The notes under the pieces were generated by a model, which saw only the letters and a list, made by a program, of their open reading frames with translations, was not told where the DNA came from and made no database searches. From NCBI GenBank assembly GCA_007134725.1, contig SLKF01000210.1, forward strand, positions 1 to 9,034: a stretch of 9,034 nucleotides of DNA. The letters run 5' to 3'. A program made the translations under genes and the position numbers. The DNA is from Clostridiales bacterium. Lineage in GTDB: Bacteria; Bacillota; Clostridia; Peptostreptococcales; T1SED10-28. Shown one piece after another: positions 7,094-9,034 of this stretch; within the stretch, counting starts at the first letter, position 1, and each line of letters begins with the position of its first letter.

Positions 7094-7234
7094 CTCACAA
7101 TGGAACGATTCTTTTGTGAGGTAGCAATAGAAAGGTGTAGTGCAATAAAATAAATCATTATTTTCATATTATAAAAGCACTGAAGCAGGCAAGTATATTT
7201 GGAGAAATTTCAAAAAATGATTTTCCGTAATTTA
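7094..7234 (+). repeat. Dispersed repeat, long form B (about 140 bp)
   Basis: It opens with a clean hairpin (CTCACAA 7094-7100 with TTGTGAG 7114-7120), continues GTAGCAATAGAAA, then an AT-rich middle, and ends with the block GCACTGAAGCAGGCAAG (7177-7193) to TAATTT. It is collinear with 2187-2326. As there, a promoter-like sequence begins at its right edge. Confidence 0.8.
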
Positions 7235-7263
7235 TTATAAATTTTCATGTCGTATTCTATAAA
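7235..7263 (+). promoter_or_regulatory. Possible promoter for the NTF2-like gene
   Basis: TTATAA (7235-7240) and TATAAA (7258-7263) are 17 nt apart. They occupy the same position relative to long repeat B as the better promoter at 2327-2355 does to repeat A. The -35 is poor. It would give a leader of about 165 nt. A TATAAT at 7365-7370, with no -35, is an alternative. Confidence 0.4.
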
Positions 7264-7297
7264 ATTTTAGTCGACAACTCCATGAAATCCCCTAAAG

Positions 7298-7326
7298 GGC
7301 ATAAATGTCCGTTTACAATTTATGCC
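7298..7326. promoter_or_regulatory. Dyad in the leader of the NTF2-like gene (operator or RNA hairpin)
   Basis: GGCATAAAT (7298-7306) and ATTTATGCC (7318-7326) form a perfect 9-bp inverted repeat around 11 nt, lying about 30 nt past the predicted start site and 110 nt before the ATG. There is no U tract. A repressor site or a leader hairpin would fit; I recognise no known operator or riboswitch. Apart from this, the long repeat and the promoter, I see nothing else in 7059-7436. Confidence 0.5.
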
Positions 7327-7436
7327 TAATAGGATAGGATAAACATAGGATTAATTCAAAATTTTATAATTTCAGTATTTTGTTTGCCATTGTCTCTTAG
7401 TAAGATAAATATATTAAAAGGAGTAGGATACATAGT

Positions 7437-7958
7437 ATGAAAGTCAAAACACTGAAAATGAAAATGAAAATGAATATGCCACGTGAGAAGATCACAGAAG
7501 ATAAAGTATTGGCGCTTCAAAAGGCTTGGGGGGAGGGCATCGTTGCCATCGGAGAAGTGCACACTAAAGGCGGGGACTACAAAGCCGCAGCCATCGAACA
7601 CATAGAAAACTTTTACAACTATCAGGAAGGCAGTGTACTGTTTAAACCCACCCTGGCCTCCCAAAAACAATTTAGAAATGACTTTGCCGGGGCCTTATCC
7701 TACTTTATCGGTGGGGATGCGAATTATCCGGAAGACCATGGCTTTGCCATCAAACACTGGCATAAAGTTCGTTGGGAAACGATCGGGATAAAAATTATGG
7801 GAAATACGGCTCTGTCCATGGGAAATTACTATTTCATACCGGCATCCGCAGAGGAAGAACTAAAGGTGGAGTATTCTTTTGCCTACACGAAAAACCGTAG
7901 GGGTGAACTGAAAATTATTCTGCATGATTCCCATTTGCCCTGTAAACATTTAACATAG
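7437..7958 (+). CDS. NTF2-like (SnoaL-type fold) protein of unknown function
   Basis: A 173-aa soluble protein that resembles a family of short NTF2-fold proteins, some of which carry an unreliable phosphoribosyl-AMP cyclohydrolase label in databases (from memory). The recognisable parts are the first helix ALQKAWGEGIVAIGE (26-40), GGDYKAAAIEHIENFYNY (45-62), VLFKPTLASQKQFR (67-80), GALSYFIGGD (85-94), the strands WETIGIKIMGNTALSMGNYYF (113-133), and a C-terminal LKIILHDSHLP (158-168) lining the usual pocket. No zinc-binding cyclohydrolase motif is visible, so that name should not be used. The first 15 residues are an odd Lys/Met repeat (KMKMKMNM) from a GAAAAT hexamer repeat, ahead of where the fold begins. 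AAGGAG lies 13 nt from the ATG, longer than normal, so the exact start is uncertain. It has no signal peptide. The gene stands alone between inverted hairpin repeats. Confidence 0.75.
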   Translation: MKVKTLKMKMKMNMPREKITEDKVLALQKAWGEGIVAIGEVHTKGGDYKAAAIEHIENFYNYQEGSVLFKPTLASQKQFRNDFAGALSYFIGGDANYPEDHGFAIKHWHKVRWETIGIKIMGNTALSMGNYYFIPASAEEELKVEYSFAYTKNRRGELKIILHDSHLPCKHLT

Positions 7959-7969
7959 AGTAAAACAGA

Positions 7970-8004
7970 TTGAAAAATCCACTCCTAACCGTCCCCGGGT
8001 GAGG
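7970..8004 (-). repeat. Dispersed hairpin repeat, inverted copy 6
   Basis: TTGAAAA followed by CCACTCCTAACCGTCCCC and GGGTGAGG matches 4662-4695 with few differences; the arm corresponding to CTCAC is TCCAC here. It lies 12 nt after the stop of the NTF2-like gene, in the opposite orientation to the copy at 7094, so the two bracket that gene. Confidence 0.7.
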
Positions 8005-8084
8005 TATGTTACAGGGACGGAGTAATTGTCCTCTTATATGTTACAGGGACGTATGTTACAGGGACGGAGTAATTGTCCTCTTAT
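8004..8084 (+). repeat. 47-bp tandem repeat upstream of ecsA
   Basis: A 34-nt unit beginning GTATGTTACAGGGACGGAGT occurs at 8004-8037 and again, identical, at 8051-8084. The 13 nt between them are a third, partial start of the unit (TATGTTACAGGGACG at 8037-8051). Each full unit can form a small hairpin GGGAC…GTCCT around GGAGTAATT. The ACAGGGACGG motif matches the core of the dispersed hairpins. No convincing promoter is visible between it and the ATG at 8136. Confidence 0.85.
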
Positions 8085-8135
8085 GCCGTTTATGTAGTGG
8101 CGTAGCAATTATCCGAAAGAAATGAGGAATGAATA

Positions 8136-8894
8136 ATGACCGTATTAAAAGTCGAAGACCTATTCTCAGGCTATGAGAAAAAACCCATTATCAAAGGAAT
8201 ATCCTTTGAACTTAACGAAAAAGAAATTCTCGGGGTCATTGGTTCTAATGGAGCGGGAAAAACCACACTGCTAAAAACCATTCTTGGAATTATTCCCTAT
8301 CCCAGGGGTGGCGTCTTCATTGATAATAAAGAGTTGAAAGAAGATCCATTCGCGGCGAAGAAAAATATTGCTTACATACCGGAGGTTCCCATACTTTACG
8401 GTGAAATGACCCTAAGGGAACATATGGAGTTTACCGCCATGGCCCATGAAGTTAACAAGTTGGACTATGGGAAGCGGTCGTCTTTTTTGTTGAAAAAATT
8501 TCGAATGGAAGGGAAGTTGGAACACTTTCCGAATACTTTTTCTAAAGGGATGCGCCAAAAAGTTATGGTGATGAACGCATTTCTATATGATCCTAAAATA
8601 TATATCGTGGATGAACCTTTTATCGGACTGGATCCCAAGGCAATCGAAGATTTTTTGCAACTGTTAGAGGAAAAAAGGTCCAAAGGTTCTTCCGTGATCA
8701 TGTCTACCCATGTGCTGGATACGGCGGAAAAAATCTGTGACCGCTTCTTATTAATTGAAGAAGGAGAGGTACTGGCCTACGGAAGTCTGGAAGAAATCCA
8801 ACAAAACTTCAATCTGCATAATCGTAGCCTGCGAGAAATTTATCACCGGCTGGCGGGGGAAGTCTCTTTGGAATCGGAGGGATGGGATGAATAG
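8136..8894 (+). CDS. ecsA: ABC transporter ATP-binding protein EcsA
   Basis: A 252-aa ATPase subunit of the Ecs transporter. It carries Walker A GSNGAGKT (36-43), an ABC signature in the variant form FSKGMRQK (135-142), Walker B IYIVDEP with Glu160, D-loop GLDP (164-167) and H-loop His192. The Q-loop has Glu83 in YIPEVPILYGEMTLREH instead of Gln, as I recall for EcsA, and EFTAMA, KFRMEGKLEHFP and VMVMNAFL also match EcsA closely. In B. subtilis EcsAB influences protein secretion and RasP-dependent proteolysis; the enterococcal/streptococcal counterpart (PptAB) exports short peptides such as pheromones. The start at 8136 has TGAGGA 8 nt upstream, and another ATG 7 nt earlier is out of frame. 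The gene overlaps the next one by 8 nt, indicating translational coupling. Confidence 0.92.
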   Translation: MTVLKVEDLFSGYEKKPIIKGISFELNEKEILGVIGSNGAGKTTLLKTILGIIPYPRGGVFIDNKELKEDPFAAKKNIAYIPEVPILYGEMTLREHMEFTAMAHEVNKLDYGKRSSFLLKKFRMEGKLEHFPNTFSKGMRQKVMVMNAFLYDPKIYIVDEPFIGLDPKAIEDFLQLLEEKRSKGSSVIMSTHVLDTAEKICDRFLLIEEGEVLAYGSLEEIQQNFNLHNRSLREIYHRLAGEVSLESEGWDE

Positions 8895-9034
8895 CATAAA
8901 AGACCTCTGGAATCGAAGAATTCAGTACCTAGTGAAACTGTATTATGACTTTATTGCTTTTCAATTGGATATGGTATCCCTTCTTTATATTGTAGGAATG
9001 ATCATTTTTGTTGGATATTACTACTATCCGGAAG
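8887..9034 (+). CDS. ecsB: ABC transporter permease EcsB (5' part, runs off the window)
   Basis: The first 49 codons of a gene that overlaps the ecsA stop by 8 nt in another frame, with GGAGG 6 nt before its ATG. The N terminus MNSIKDLWNRRIQYLVKLYY resembles the short amphipathic start of EcsB, and residues about 30-46 form the first membrane helix (LLYIVGMIIFVGYYYY). It would be the membrane partner of EcsA. The identification leans on the EcsA neighbour because little of the protein is visible. Confidence 0.82.
   Translation, partial: MNSIKDLWNRRIQYLVKLYYDFIAFQLDMVSLLYIVGMIIFVGYYYYPE

Noticed and set aside
7141..7231. Frame reading IKALKQASIFGEISKNDFP within long repeat B, possibly a gene relic
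   Set aside because: The matching frame in long repeat A carries stop codons, so the conserved block is not maintained as protein; I recognise no family.
7437..7958. Phosphoribosyl-AMP cyclohydrolase (HisI) assignment
   Set aside because: HisI metal-binding Cys/His motifs are absent; the sequence pattern fits an NTF2-like fold instead.
8004..8084. CRISPR-like array upstream of ecsA
   Set aside because: Only two full units with a 13-nt interval that is itself a partial unit, no unique spacers and no cas genes.

Overview
The window looks like a chromosomal segment of a low-to-moderate GC Gram-positive bacterium (Bacillota, probably Clostridia). The grounds are purine-rich Shine-Dalgarno sites (AGGAGG, GGAGG, AAGGAG), an EcsA/EcsB-type ABC pair, and intergenic hairpin repeats of the CTCACA…GTTCTTTTGTGAGG type, which I associate with clostridial genomes from memory. 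I cannot name a species.

Layout. Bases 1-41 are the last codons of an upstream + strand gene, closed by a near-perfect intrinsic terminator (66-103). Two minus-strand genes follow: a class I glutamine amidotransferase-like hydrolase of the gamma-Glu-GABA hydrolase (peptidase C26) family (176-931) and an EamA/DMT ten-helix exporter (1111-2061). Between them lies the C-terminal half of a RelE-type toxin gene (963-1124), whose 5' edge runs into the last codons of the exporter. From 2450 the genes are on the + strand. First comes an unrecognised membrane-anchored 166-aa protein, followed 51 nt later by a membrane-anchored phospholipase D/cardiolipin synthase-like protein (3002-4477). Next is a 705-aa cation-chloride cotransporter of the SLC12 type (4808-6925), then an NTF2-like protein (7437-7958), and finally ecsA with the start of ecsB (8136 to the window edge).

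Function. Most products act at or in the membrane: export of small metabolites, a PLD-type lipid enzyme, ion/osmotic transport and the Ecs transporter. Apart from the 2450-4477 pair and ecsAB they look like separate transcription units with their own promoters.

The notable non-coding feature is one family of short hairpin repeats, present in every intergenic gap longer than about 170 nt except the one holding the relE remnant. Five copies have clear CTCAC…GTGAG-like arms and one is degraded, and they lie in both orientations. Two are extended to about 140 bp and end at promoter-like sequences with 17-nt spacers. One convergent pair brackets a 165-bp stretch and another brackets the NTF2-like gene. 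A 47-bp tandem repeat of related sequence lies just upstream of ecsA. I see no CRISPR array, tRNA, rRNA, transposase, phage gene or clearly novel multi-gene system. The best candidate for something undescribed is the repeat family and its association with promoters and the NTF2-like gene.
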